The notes under the pieces are model-generated. The model saw nothing but the letters and a program-made list of their open reading frames with translations. It ran no database searches and had not been told where the DNA came from. A stretch of 64,000 bases of DNA from Salminus brasiliensis (Eukaryota; Chordata; Actinopteri; Characiformes; Bryconidae), in NCBI RefSeq assembly GCF_030463535.1, contig NC_132894.1, positions 31,231,625 through 31,295,624 on the forward strand. The letters run 5' to 3'. Of this stretch, positions 33,530-45,099 are shown in pieces (positions within the stretch are counted from its first letter, which is position 1; the number at the start of each line of letters is the position of its first letter). Both the position numbers and the translations under genes were made by a program.

Positions 33530-36500
33530 GCTTCAGATGCTGAGAGAAGTGAGCACAGAAAGACAGAAGAAGAGAGGAGAGTAGAGAAGTGAGGTCCAGC
33601 GCTGTAGGCCTCACCCAGTCCCTCAGGGTCTCTCTCATTTCCTCTAATTCACTTTGGGCTCAGGCAGCCGTTAGTACGTCAGCTATGGCTCCGCTCCGAC
33701 AACTGCAATCAGCACAGAAATATCTCTTCTGCTATTAGGCTTGTCTTGGTTCGGTGCGATACTCATGTAAACGCCACGAAAACAATGCTTTAAATCTGGG
33801 CTGTCTTTATTCTGGTAATTACGGTAATTAAGCACATACAGCTATTAACCCCTTAAACCTGTATACGGGCCTGTATACGTCAAATCCCTGCTGTCTAGGA
33901 ATTGGAGGTAGAGGTAACTAAATCGAAGTACTGTCATTTTATGTTTTGCAACATCTCAAAATATAGATATCATATAGTATTGTATCACCTGGTTCTTGCC
34001 AATACACAGCCCTAGTGGGAATGTGTGATGATATTGGAACTGTAGCTGCAGAACTTCGGCCAGACTTAAGCCTAAAGTCTTAGACTAGCTACGGAATAGT
34101 GAACAATCCTGCAGTTCACAGAGGGTGGGAACACCTGAATAACAAGGTGTATAATACCATGAGTGCATCAGTGCCCATGGCACACGGTACAACCACAACC
34201 CTTCACCACACACCATCAAAAGCAGACACTGTGTGATCAGATCATAACCCCAGCACTTTTGCCAAGTGCAGCTTCTCTCCAAACACATGGGCTCGTGGCC
34301 TCCAGTGGAAAATGTAATTAGTTTTATTTCCTTTGAGGTCACAAATGGACTTAGCCAGTTTCCATCTGAACAACAGGAACAGGCAAATGGGCCTCAGTAC
34401 CCCCCCTCACCCCCTCCCAGCCCCCAACTACGCACTGTGCTGGAGTGTTGTAAGATTCTCAGACTCTGAACCCAAAAATAAAGGGTCAAAATTCCAGGCA
34501 ATCCCAAGAGAGGCAGCTGGGAAAACACGGCGAAAAAGTGCCCGAGAGGTTTGCCTTGCTTGGCTTGGTAGTGGAAGGCTCACGCAAATGCCTTAAAAGT
34601 GCCCCTCCCTATTTTCTTGTCACCCTGGGAGCCACCCATGGGGTCCATGTGGCCCTCACCTGTCACTGCCCTCTTATGACAGCTGGTCCTTGAAAACTCC
34701 CCTCCTATTTCTTCTTAACCGCCAGCCCATCTCCGATAATAAACATTCCCCAACCCCCTACAGCCCCTCCCCGCCACCTGTTCCACTATTCGCAATGTCT
34801 GAGCTGTGAAACTAATTAAGTTGTGCCCTATCCAACAGGTAGCCAGTAATAATAGGATAAGACTGCAGGGTTCTTAGAAAGGCAACACCACACAGTGTGG
34901 TAACGTTCTGACCGGGACACGGCCACCAGGTAGCAGCTTTACAGTGATATCACAGTAACACATTAAAGGCAATATTATAGGCCGTATCTAGAACTGCGGA
35001 CGATTCGTTACATTCGTCGGAAATAGATAAGCAATCACAACCAGTGTATAGTAACTGCCTGCCTACCCTACCTATCCCCTATCCATTAATGGTGGAAGGG
35101 TACATGCAGCGTGTTGTGAGGAAAAATAGTCCTTGGTGGACTTCTCCTTTAAAGGTGCTGCATGGAAGCCTAATAAACACACAGATATCGCAGTCCCCAG
35201 ATACGCACTTTGCCATGAACACACATGAGCCCGCCATGCTCCTCCAGACCCTGGAGATGTGAATGTACACAAACACACAGACACACACACACATGTACAC
35301 TGTAGTTGCAGCCTTTCTCCATTACAAGGTGACTCCGCCCTTGGAGACAAGGAGACGGCTCGTCTGTAAGGACTGATTAGGTCGGCCCAGGAACTGATCT
35401 ATGAAGCAAAACATGCATTTCCAATTGGAAAGCACACTTAAGTGCTAAAGCGGGAAAAAGCCACGCCTGCACCAAAGCATCGCAATAAAAGCGTGAAATC
35501 GGAGCAAAACCAGAACAAAAGCTGGTACTTTTAGGCCTGGTTGGCTCTCGTTACTCTGATGCAAGGCTATAAACAGAAAACGAGGCAAAAGTTTAATTTA
35601 GCTAATAACTTAAATGCAGAAAAAGCTTGTTAGTCTAAAGCACGCTCCGCCACACACATCCGTAAGCTGGAAAACAAGCAGAGCGAACAGACAAAAGTCT
35701 ATTACAGCTGGAGTTCTCAGAGGGAAAAAAACAATATGATTCCATGGACGGGGTCCAGGAGCTGTTTGATGGGATTTTCTTGGGACGCTGACCAGAATCA
35801 TGATCTACAGCTCTTTGAAGTCGGAAAACATGTAGGAGGTGAACATTAGGAGGCAAATCCTCGGGGAGTGAGGATAAGTGATAAAAGGCCTACTTGCTGT
35901 AGATCATCAACATCAGACTCCTCACCCTACACTTTACAACACCTCCCTGATCTTGATCCCTCTCGGTTCCTCAATTGGTCACCAACAAGATATCTAGGAG
36001 ATGTATGATCCTGAGACGTGTGAAGTAAACTCTAACTCTACAGGGTGTCCGGGGTAGCACTGTGGTTGGAAGCAGCCATCTGGACCTCCTCCTACTACAC
36101 TTCAGTGATCCACAGGTTTGATATCTTCCTTAGCACCTCCAAACCCCCCCCCCCCCCCCCATTAACAAATTAAATAAACCACCGCCCCAAAACATAGGTC
36201 ATATGATGCACTCTGGTGACATTATCCCTTATGAAGACTAAGCCGACTGCTTAGCAGCAATGTCTGACTCATGAATGAATCATTCTGTTGAATCGATTGT
36301 GTCTTTCAGCTGTCTTCATGGTTCTGTTACGTGTTTATGTGTTTGTCCGACTTTTTTAGAGCGCACAGGTTGCGGGCACCAGGATATCAGACTCTCTTGC
36401 TGAATTTAAAGTCACTGAATGCTGGGTTAATAAGAATAACTCGACTCGTCCAGACTTGCAAATCAAAGAATCATTCAAATTCATAACACTACTGTGTTAA
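33530..36500. other. Intron 1 stretch, mostly unique
   Basis: It contains a poly-C run at 36146-36160 and a short (CA)n at 35272-35292. No exon, RNA gene or complete transposon was recognised on either strand. Confidence 0.45.
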
Positions 36501-36502
36501 CA

Positions 36503-36595
36503 TTTACATGTAATGCATTTATCCAGAGCGACTTCCAAGGTTACTTGTATTACAGGAGGTGGGCTAATATAGTGTAAGGGGTCTTGTACATAAGA
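36503..36595 (-). mobile_element. SINE/LINE-tail fragment
   Basis: TTTACATGTAATGCATTTAT followed by CCAGAGCGACTTCCAAGGTT is the reversed tail of the L2-type family also seen at 1818 and in forward sense at 42370. Confidence 0.55.
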
Positions 36596-36599
36596 AAAA

Positions 36600-37990
36600 T
36601 ATAATTAAAATTGTGTGATGTCACGACAAAAACACATAAACAATGCATTTACATAAATCTGCTGATTCAGGCTACGTCAGTTTGGCCTCTTCTGAGGAGC
36701 ATTTCAGCCTGGCCTGAGGCGCAATGCAGAATAGCCGATATGAACATTTCAACAAGGTCATTTGTGGCACATATATCAATCATAAAAACAGAACCTGACA
36801 GAAAAACTGGACAAAAAACACCTGTTTAATTAATTATTAATAAAAGTATTATTAAATATTAATACACGTATTATGAATTATTAAATTAATAACAATTAAT
36901 AAAACGTATAAAATGTTTTAAGTATAGAAATTTGTTTTTAAAAAGTAGATGAGTCATTTTTCGGTTCAAAAGAATCGGTTCGCGAGAACCGAACCGAACT
37001 CCCCATCCCTGGCAGGACTGAGGAGGCCTGAGCGTGGAGGCGTGACGTCGCCGACCCCGTGTTCCCAGTTAGTTAACGTGGTTAGTGTGTGTGTAAAAGA
37101 CACACACGCCGGCCAAACTGCTAGAAGCTACGAAATGAGGCTCTGGTGGTGCAGAGAGTGTGTGTTTGAAGGCGGAAAAAATATCTCCTGTGGTGAAAAC
37201 TGAGAGGGGGGTAAAATAAAATACACAAAAAACGACTGCTTTTAACATTCACAGGTACGGGCTAAGGCCATTTGGCGCTGCTGGGAGGTGTGAAGTGCAC
37301 TTGTGTGGCAGCAGTCTGTGAACTAACTAAGTGGGAATGGGGTGAAGGTGGGCTCGCCTTTGATGTGAACTGGTCATTTCAAATGCAGGACATTAATGAA
37401 GAGGCACAGCACAAGTCCTGAAGTCCTAGAGATGCGCCTGGAGAGGGCCTGCTGTGCCTCCTAAAAGGTCAGCTAAAAAGTGGCACTGGTTTTATAAATA
37501 AATCAATGATACCAAATAGGTCTATTCGACTAAAACAGCAAAATAATACGAATATAAGTAAATAAATTAATAAATAAACCCAGCAGCCAATGATAAACAC
37601 GCTAGCCAAACGTATGGTGCGTCCTCTCAATAACAACTAAGGCTCCAGCAGCACCAGGATCCGACCACGCCTGTTTGCATCCATTCTACTGTACCGTTAC
37701 TGCACAGCCATCAGGCCACAATACAGAACCACAGAAAAAGCCCAGCCTCACATCCACAAGCCCAGCCATTATAACCATCAGCACACGACTGCGATTAATG
37801 CGCGATTAACAAGCAGTTAGTTATCCTTTACACAGGTTCACTTACACGCAATCACTGTATCGACTCCGATTGATCCCATTGACGCAAACTAGCCAGTTAT
37901 CTCCCAGCTCCTCCACCGCAGAAATACGCCTTTTCCTCCCCACCACTCGCTCCAAACCATGCGTCCACGTACACACACAACGCATTTAGG
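36600..37990. other. Promoter-proximal part of SPTBN1 intron 1
   Basis: An AT-rich block (36830-36945, TTATTAAT words) is followed by sequence of rising GC content toward exon 1. No transposon was recognised. Regulatory elements would be expected here, but none can be named from sequence alone. Confidence 0.4.
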
Positions 37991-37997
37991 CACTTAC

Positions 37998-38105
37998 CTA
38001 TCGAAGAATAAGCAATGAACTTCACCGCGTTTACTGGGAGCAGACGAGAAGGCTGGCCGGAGCAGCGGAATCCGCACTGCTTGCCTCTCTCTCCCCAAGC
38101 AACGT
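37998..38105 (-). other. SPTBN1: SPTBN1 non-coding exon 1 (5'UTR)
   Basis: On the minus strand a GC-rich leader ends TTCTTCGATAG followed by GTAAGTGCC, a near-consensus splice donor at 37997-37992. It lies just downstream of a CCAAT-rich promoter and upstream of SPTBN1 exon 2 on the same strand. The 3' edge at 37998 is precise; the 5' edge is a guess from the distance to the CCAAT boxes. No in-frame coding sequence was recognised, as expected for an untranslated first exon. Confidence 0.6.
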
Positions 38106-38360
38106 TATGGGTTTTTTTTTACCCACCCGTATTCCGACAGCGCTCGCCCTGCCGTGCTGTGATTGGCTGGGCTTATCGCGCCTCCTGCCCGACGATTGGC
38201 CAGCTGTTCACGCTCACGGCTTGTGCTTGTGAACTGTTGACCAATCGGGGCGTAGGGTGGGTGGGGCTTGTTGGAAAACGCGTGGGAATAAAAATAACAA
38301 CGCCTCTCAGCAGCGCCACTGCTGCACTGAGCGGGAAGGGGCGGGGCTAGGCAGCTCCGA
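38106..38360 (-). promoter_or_regulatory. GC-rich CCAAT-box promoter of SPTBN1
   Basis: The stretch is much richer in G+C and CpG than the surrounding AT-rich DNA. Two ATTGG boxes on the plus strand (38162-38166 and 38195-38199) read CCAAT toward the exon 1 donor. A third CCAAT at 38241-38245 faces the other way. There is no TATA box at a sensible distance. CpG-rich, CCAAT-containing, TATA-less promoters are typical of widely expressed genes, which fits spectrin. The activity itself is inferred. Confidence 0.55.
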
Positions 38361-38514
38361 AGCTGGACACGCTGGTCCAGTTCGGGTTAAAAACACAGGA
38401 GGACCGGTCCACCACATTCAGCTTATTCTTTTTGAGGGAATAGAGCATTATAGGCTTTTCAGTACAACCTGCACTCACACTACTAATGGAGGATGCAGGA
38501 TGATATCGACTGAT

Positions 38515-38515
38515 G

Positions 38516-38557
<42 letters not shown>

Positions 38558-38645
38558 TATTTTATTATTATTATTATTATTATTATTTATTTTTAAATAG
38601 TTACTTTAACTAATAATTGTGTAGTTGTAATTGTAATGCACATTA

Positions 38646-38685
<40 letters not shown>

Positions 38686-38755
38686 AATTTTTTTAGTATT
38701 ATTTTTAAATAGTTATTTTTACTAATAATTGTGTAGTTGTAATTGTAATGCACAA

Positions 38756-38849
<94 letters not shown>
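38515..38849 (+). repeat. Tandemly triplicated compound (CT)n(TA)n microsatellite
   Basis: Three units each start with (CT)n then (TA)n. The first two continue into the shared sequence 'ACTAATAATTGTGTAGTTGT' and 'AATTGTAATGCACA'. Units start at about 38515, 38647 and 38759; the third ends in about 32 TA units. Confidence 0.92.
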
Positions 38850-38851
<2 letters not shown>

Positions 38852-39754
38852 GATACTGGGTGCATCCCAATTACAAACTAATTATTAATAATACTAACTA
38901 GTTTTTGAATATGTATGGTATGGATGAAAGTGGATGAAAGTATCAAAGTTGAAAAGTGAAGTATGAAAGTATCAAAGTTGTGAATACTCAACTTTTAGTA
39001 TTGGTATAGGTATTCTCAGGGCTACTCACCGCTGTAAAAAAAAATGAGCAAAAATTGGCAGATAATGATAATGATGCAATGGGCAGGAACACTGCAATGA
39101 TTTGTGTTGGCATAGCAATGCTTCATCACTTCTTGTTAGTACACACTGTATGAGTGCGTTTTTACTTATTAAGTTGTAACATGTTTGCCTTCGCCTATAA
39201 AGTCAACAGTTTGGGGATACATGTTTATCATTGGGCAGTGACGACATAGTCTACACCCAATACAATAGAAATTTGTGGAATTTGCAAGGAAATGTCAGCA
39301 ATAATAATAATAATAATAATAACATGGTTTCATATTATTATCATTGTTGATGTTGTGGTTGTTGCAGTTCTGAAAATGCTGCCAGTGTGGATGAGCTCTC
39401 CTGGTCCCTTCATTAAGCTTTTAAAGCTCCAAATTGTCCTCCATCAGCTGATCAGCCTGCTGCTTGTTCATGCACCTCAAATCCATAATGCATTCATATT
39501 TCATGAAGCGCTGCTTTAACATATGGAGCAGCAGTGGTCGTCTGACTGGGTGAACCAAGACAACCAGTTATATAAGCGTGTCAGACAATCTAAATGTAAA
39601 CAATAGCAAAAATGTACCATTTAACTTCTGAATTCATAGGATTACTATTGATCTCCATTAAGAGTAGGTCCTTCTAACATTGCTATGATGTGCTATTTGT
39701 TTAATCATTACCTATAACATGGTCTAATGATCAGTAATTACCTAATCTGAGACT

Positions 39755-40222
39755 AGCCATAACATTAAAACCACTGACAGTTGAAGTGAATAACATTTAT
39801 TATCTGGTTATAAAGGCACCTGTCAAGGGTTGGAATCTACATATTAGGCCGCAAGTAAACAGTCAGTTCTTAAAGGTGATGAAGGTGTTAAAAGCAGGAA
39901 AAATGGCCAAGCATAACAATCTGAAACACTGTGACACAGGTCAAATTGGGATAGCTAGACAACTGGGTCAAAACATCTGCAAAACATCAGCACTGCAGTG
40001 GTCAGTGGTATGCAGGGGTCAGTATCTACCAAAAGTGCTCCAAGGAAGGACAATCGGTGAACCGGCGACAGGGCCATGGGTATCCAATGCTCACTGATGT
40101 GATTACAGGACTTTAAGGGTCTGGTCTTGGTGCAAGTCCATGCCTTGACAGGTCAGAGCTGTTTTGGTGGCACAAGGGGGACCTACACAATAATAAGCAG
40201 GTGGTTTTAATGTTATGGCTGG
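39755..40222 (+). mobile_element. Tc1/mariner family A, internally deleted, both ends present
   Basis: Terminal inverted repeats are CCATAACATTAAAACCAC (39758) and GTGGTTTTAATGTTATGG (40201-40218). The left part reads in the plus frame as the start of a Tc1/mariner transposase (AGKMAKHNNLKHCDTGQIGI, with the RQLGQNICKT helix-turn-helix region). It then jumps to the C-terminal end (GACAGGTCAGAGCTGTTTTG). At about 465 bp it lacks the whole catalytic core. Confidence 0.88.
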
Positions 40223-41366
40223 TCAAACCTGTATACATACAATACAGTAAACAGTATTTTTACTGTACTGCTTTTATTAGTATTGTTATAAAATGTGTTC
40301 ACACTCACACTCACTGACCAGGGCTAGCATCTTAGTACAAATGGTCAAGTGAGCATCACACTGGACACTCTCTCTCCCCGCTAAGTAGAGATGTTCACAC
40401 TAAGACGCTTTTGGGAAACTGGGCCCAGATAAATCATTATCGCTGGCTGTAGGGCAATGAAATCAGTGAGCGATAGCCAAACCCAAAGTGAAACCCACAC
40501 TCTCGCTGGGCGTGGCCCAAAGACTGACCGCTCTCCTCATCGTCCACATGTTGCGCTTTTGATCTCTGCTGAGTCCCACCTGAGAGAGCAGTAACCCCCT
40601 TTTACCCTCTCAGTTTTTCTCAGTCAGTCAGTGCGAGCCCCTGGCGTCAGGGCCTGGACGGGCGGAGAGGGCCCCTGTGGACACACACATCTGTTGAGGG
40701 GGGGAGAGAGGGAGAGAGAGAGGAGCATGCTGGGAAGAGATCAGCCCCTCCGTGCTCTGGAATGTGCCGGGCCCCCTTGCTCCCTCTCTCGCTCCAGACA
40801 AATGCTCCGTGACGCTGGAGAAAGAGAAAGAGAGGTGGAGAGTGGTGCAGTGAGAACGAAAGACAGTGAGAGAGAGAGAGTGAGCGAGCGAGTGAGTGAA
40901 AGAGAGAGGGGATGAGGGGATGAGGGGTGGGGGGCGCAAACATAAACCAGATTTAAAGCAGACCGGGGCAGTACAGCACAAAAGGGGTGTGTATTCGGGG
41001 AGGGGGGGTTTGGATGCAGCTGTGGTGTGTGTTCAGAGGGTGTTCATCTCACTGGTCACCAACTGCCAAGAGAGGCATTCGGGATCAAGTTTGCTCTAAA
41101 CTGTCAAGATATTACAAGGAAGATTTGTGTGTGTTTGTGCGTCATGATAAACTGACTCACTGATTGAATCCATAACACACACACACACACACGCTGTTGC
41201 TTTATGGCTTTTGGCCTAGGGCGATTTAAAGAGCCCATCTCCTTCATTTTAAGGTCCTCAGGTCCACGTTTGACCTTTGTCTTGGTTTATGTACCAGAAA
41301 CAGTCATAATTCATTTTTCATGACTGTTTTCCAAACTGTTTCCCTCTTTAAGACTCACAAAGCAAA

Positions 41367-41725
41367 CACTATATGGACAAAAGTATTGGGACATGCCTAT
41401 TAATCGTTGAATTCAGGTGTTTCATTCCACATGATGTATAAAATCAAGCCCCTAGCCATGCAGTCTGCCTTTACACACAATTAGGTGGTGCTCACTTAAT
41501 TCCAGCGTGGTTCTGTACGTATTAGGAGCCAAGTCAGTTAGTAGATATTCCACCAACTGTGAGTGGTTTCATTGAAAAGCGAAAGAGTTTAGGAACCTCA
41601 GCAATTCAGCAGCCACCAAGTGTCAAACCCCGTCAGGTTACACAGCGGGGTCAAGGGTTGAGTGCTGAGGAGCATAGTTCATAGTGCAAAGTCGCCCATG
41701 CTCTGCTGACTTAATAACCTGAGTT
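41367..41725 (+). mobile_element. Canonical Tc1-like element, 5' part only
   Basis: It starts CACTATATGGACAAAAGTATTG and GGTGTTTCATTCCACATGAT. It goes on into transposase sequence (GCGAAAGAGTTTAGGAACCT, GTCAAACCCCGTCAGGTTAC, CGCCCATGCTCTGCTGACTT) with frameshifts. It breaks off where the LINE tail begins, about 41740. It may represent the autonomous relative of family B. Confidence 0.8.
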
Positions 41726-41739
41726 CCCCAGAGATTAAT

Positions 41740-42425
41740 TCGACCCTTCCTCTCTAGAGAGTCGCCCAGGTGCTCGTTCAGTCTCTCGTCACTTCAAGAC
41801 TTCTGCAACTCTATTCTGGCTGGTCTCCCTCTGCACATCATCAGGCCCCTGCAACTGATCCAGAACACAGCGGCACGGGTCGTCTTCAATGTCCCTAAAT
41901 TCAGCCATGTCTCTCCACTGCTGCGTTCTCTTCACTGGCTTCCTGTAGCTGCTGCCCACATCAGATTCAAAACCCTGACGCTGGCCTACAAAGCCAAGAA
42001 AGGAGCAGCCCCTCCGTACTTAATGGCAATGATCAAAAACCGATCTGCACCAAGAGCCCTTCCAGCTTCAAGTACGGCTTGGCTCGACCCACCATCCCTC
42101 AAAATCCACGGAAGACGAGCGTCCAGGCTTTTTTCTGTCCTGCACCAAAGTGGTGGAACGAGCTTCCCCTGGGTGTCCGAACGGCAGAGTCACTCGCTGT
42201 CTTTAAACGCAGACTGAAGACCCTCATCTTCAGAGAGTACTTTGGCGAATAGCAGAGTGGTCACCTTATTGACTTGTGTTTAGTAGAGTCTAAGCTTAGA
42301 GTATCTTTGAATTTTAGTCTATTCAAACTAGCTGAGGTTTTTCTTGGGTAAATAGCAAAGCACTTTTGTAAGTCGCTCTGGATAAGAGCGTCTGCTAAAT
42401 GCCGTAAATGCAAATGTAAATGTGG
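41740..42425 (+). mobile_element. 3' end of a non-LTR retrotransposon (L2/CR1-type LINE)
   Basis: Plus-strand translation, with one or two shifts, gives the C-terminal end of a LINE reverse transcriptase: DYCN-like LQDFCNSILAGLPLHIIRPL (shifted), LQLIQNTAARVVFNVPKFSH, LLRSLHWLPVAAHIRFKTLT, then LKRRLKTLIFREYFGE and stop. The 3' end is GTAAGTCGCTCTGGATAAGA...GCTAAATGCCGTAAATG with short AAATG tail repeats, typical of L2-type elements. The copy is heavily 5'-truncated, as usual for LINEs. Confidence 0.82.
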
Positions 42426-42429
42426 TGAG

Positions 42430-43950
42430 ACTGGGGATAGGAGGCAAGGTGTGCACTGTTCTGATTGCTCGCCTCATTTATATAGCAGTCCGAGTTGAAA
42501 CACTCAACATGAATGGGCAGGGCTGACCTGCTGTAAAATATCTTTGCAATGCCCCCGGGCATTTTTTTCCAGTCATTCCAGGCCCTGGCTCCCCTGCACG
42601 CTGCGTAACCAGCAAGCTTATTTGCCCATTTTGTCAAAAGGCAAGACTTCAGCCGTAAGACAGACACCATATTGAACGTTACTTTTGAAATACAGATTTT
42701 GCTACATGCAAGCTATCATTGCTCTGCACTGAACTGACACCATTAGACTGGTAACCTTAGCAAAATACCCCATACAAACCAGAAGGCTTTGTCGAATGAA
42801 GTTGGTGAAGTTTCATAACAATAGTGAACCCTACCTGGTTTCACTGTTTCACTGCTGTTTCTACCAAAGATTTCCACCAATGTGAATCTTTTACTAAATC
42901 ATTTAAGCACTCACATAACTCAAAATATCTAGAATAAATAGATACATTATTGGACTCTATAGATAAGAATGCATCTGCCAGCCATATTAGTATTGCCATT
43001 ACTGAGGTCAGGCACTGGTGTCAGATGATTAGCTTTGGATCATTCCAACCCACTTCAAAGTCACAATGCCAAAAAAAAAAAAAAAGAATGCTGGTGGCCT
43101 GTATACCTCTCTAGTTTGGCATTTTGGCGTTTGGCATTGGGACCTTTTCCTTTGCGTCTACTGCAGAGCATCTCATTCCATAGGCAGTGGTATTATAGAG
43201 CCTTACACCCAATGGGACAATGGCAACATCTTAACTTACCTGAATTCAATAGAAATAGACCACCGCAAATTATGTCAAATAATGTGGAATGAAGTAACGC
43301 AGTGTAAAGTGGTTTTATATACAGCCAGTTGAGAGGAATAGTTGGTCCTTTTTTGAACTGGGTCCAAAGACCCATTAACAACCAGCTCCTGATGACATTG
43401 GCAAAGGTGGGCAAGCAAGTGTGGTCCGTGAATAGCTGGAAGTAGTGTGTTTTCAGTAATAACAAAGGAGCTGGAATTAACTGACCACACAGAGCGAAAC
43501 AGCCTTCCAGCACAGTGTCCAACATGGTTGTATTTTCCTGCAAGCCTTGTTAAAAGCAGCAGGGCTTCCGCAGGTGATGAAGTAAGTATTGGCATTACAC
43601 ACATATAGAGGAGTTGGAACATGCCTAGTCCCTTCTCCTCAAAGTCAAATGTCATGTCAAATTCCATGTCCATGACAAAGTTTTAGCTCCTTATCATAAG
43701 GGGGTTTGGCCTTCTAGTACAAAGTAGAGGCCACCTGAACTCCAGACCAAAGTCCTCTGAGCTCTCCCCCTTCTTTTACAGCCTCCTCCAAAATGATCAT
43801 ATGCTGATGGCATGGTCCAAACGTTCTTATTTTTCAAGTAAAGCTCTAGTAAAGCTCTAGTAAAGGTATGCTAGAAGCATTTGCTCATTTTGTCCTGAGT
43901 CAGGACATGGAATATGGGTCCTGTTCCTAAGTAGTCATACAAATAATCTT
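42430..43950. other. Unclassified region downstream of C2orf73 exon 4
   Basis: It contains a fragment like a second Tc1 type at 42995-43040 (ACTGAGGTCAGGCACTGGTG) and a poly-A run at 43070-43085. Open frames of about 130 residues on the minus strand (43193-43673) have no family resemblance. The C-terminal exon of C2orf73 would be expected on this side but was not recognised. Confidence 0.4.
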
Positions 43951-43952
43951 AC

Positions 43953-44059
43953 TTTTCCCTGGTATGGCTGGTCCTGTAGTCTTCTGGAATCAAACTGATG
44001 AATGAAGGACATGCGCTCCACTAGTTCTTTGGGCTGGCCAAGGGGGCTCAGTGTCGGAA
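43953..44059 (-). CDS. C2orf73: C2orf73-like gene, coding exon 4
   Basis: The 107-nt exon starts after CCCTTCACTCTTTGCAG and ends GGGAAAA|GTAAGA. Together with the last base of exon 3 it encodes IPTLSPLGQPKELVERMSF then IHQFDSRRLQDQPYQGK. It matches the human stretch ending SFIHQYDARKTPNEPLQGK. The exon ends on a codon boundary, so the missing next exon should start in phase 0. If the donor is ignored, translation stops six codons into the intron. Confidence 0.85.
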
Positions 44060-44613
44060 CTGCAAAGAGTGAAGGGCCCATCTCAGATTGCTGGTTAAAA
44101 TATACAGATTGGCTGAGCCATGTTGCAAATCACTGCATTCATACAAGCAAAAAACTGAATTCAGACATACTAAGTCCTTAACTCAATAGTGTCCATATTA
44201 CGTTTTCATCACTTCTCATATTTAATTAGGTCAAAATCATATTACCACATTAAATTAGGTTCAATTAGGTCATGTCTGACCATTTGTCCAGAAGTTCACA
44301 CATGGGATGTTTACACAAGGTATCAAAAGTAATAGACCACTATATACAACTCTGTCTCAATTCTGTAAAGCATAGGATGGATCATCATGCTTTGGGTTTG
44401 TGTTGCACCAGTGGCACAGGGGACATTTCACTGGTAAAGTAAACAACACAAGGATTCAATTAAATACCAGCAAATTCTGGAAAAAAACATTGTACCATTC
44501 ATCTTAAAATTGAATGCCGCGATGTAAAAATGTGAAAAAAATGGAGATACAATGTTCTTGCAGGACAGCGACGATATGATACTTATCTCTAATAATGCAT
44601 TTATTAATCTTAC

Positions 44614-44767
44614 TGATTCCTGTTGCTAGAGGCCTGCTCTTCTCCTCTTTAACCCTGGTCCCTGGAGTGTACGGCATGGCTTGGTAGTCTCTTCTCTGAG
44701 TGCTGTCTTTACTGTACACTGGCTTTCTAGCCACATCTTTGTCCACGGTATTTGACCACCAGTTAAA
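44614..44767 (-). CDS. C2orf73: C2orf73-like gene, coding exon 3
   Basis: The 154-nt exon follows an unusually good pyrimidine tract (TTTGTCTTCTTTCTTT... ATTAG) and ends ATCA|GTAAGA. It encodes FNWWSNTVDKDVARKP, then VYSKDSTQRRDYQAMPY, then a KEEKSRPLATGI tail. The WWS and S-x-STQR-D-Y/F-Q signature is the strongest match to human C2orf73. Short 'ST.R.DF/Y' motifs of this kind also occur in axonemal microtubule-associated proteins, so a ciliary role is a reasonable guess but is not shown by the sequence. The preceding intron is only 109 bp (44768-44876). Confidence 0.88.
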
Positions 44768-44876
44768 CTAATAGGAATCATAAAGAAAGAAGACAAAAGC
44801 AAACACATCACCCTCAACGTAAGGCTTTTTTAAAAAGGTTTGACAAATTGCAATCCAGAGCAACCTGCACAGTCAC

Positions 44877-45099
44877 CTGTTCAGCTACCGCGCTCTCCGT
44901 CTCCATAAGAGCGACAGGCTGGTTGAGGAACCTCACATTGGTTCTGATGAACTTGACATTGGCAGGCTGGGGAACGTTGTGAGTCTTCAGCAGCTCTGCT
45001 TCTTCTGCATCTCTGGAAGCATATCTGTGGTTCTTGTAGACTTCGTCTGGATTAAGTCGATCCGGGACAGTTTCATCAAAGAGCCGGTAGGTGTTTGAA
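44877..45099 (-). CDS. C2orf73: C2orf73-like gene, coding exon 2
   Basis: The 223-nt exon starts after CTTTCTTGTCACGCAG and ends GAACAG before GTGACT. It encodes 'SNTYRLFDETVPDRLNPDE', a charged stretch (RYASRDAEEAELLKTHNV), then 'PANVKFIRTNVRFLNQP', which corresponds to the human 'AKFINTNARTYNEP' block. Composition is hydrophilic, with no membrane segment. Using an ATG just upstream in the same frame (45161) would give a longer frame, but that ATG lies in intron sequence before the clear acceptor, so it was not used. Confidence 0.87.

Larger units (their letters stand above)
4968..38105 (-). other. SPTBN1: SPTBN1 5' gene region (promoter-proximal exon 1, giant intron 1, exon 2)
   Basis: Two exons joined by intron 1 (37997 down to 5178) are visible. 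Exon 1 ends in a strong donor, TAG|GTAAGTG, at 37998/37997. Exon 2 begins after a long pyrimidine tract and CAG at 5178-5180. The intron is about 32.8 kb and full of repeats. The first exon is not translated, so the intron separates the promoter from the start codon, as known for long beta-spectrin transcripts. The exon 2 donor at 4967 opens intron 2, which fills the rest of the window; the next exon, starting with the DEREAVQKK-type sequence of the actin-binding domain, was not found in 1-4967. The assignment rests on the exon 2 peptide and on synteny with C2orf73 and ACYP2. The exon 1 to exon 2 pairing is inferred; no transcript evidence was available. Confidence 0.8.

Noticed and set aside
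43193..43673. Minus-strand frames of 116 and 132 codons downstream of C2orf73
   Set aside because: Considered as the missing C2orf73 end, but the peptides do not match the human C-terminus and there is no good acceptor. Possibly repeat-derived.
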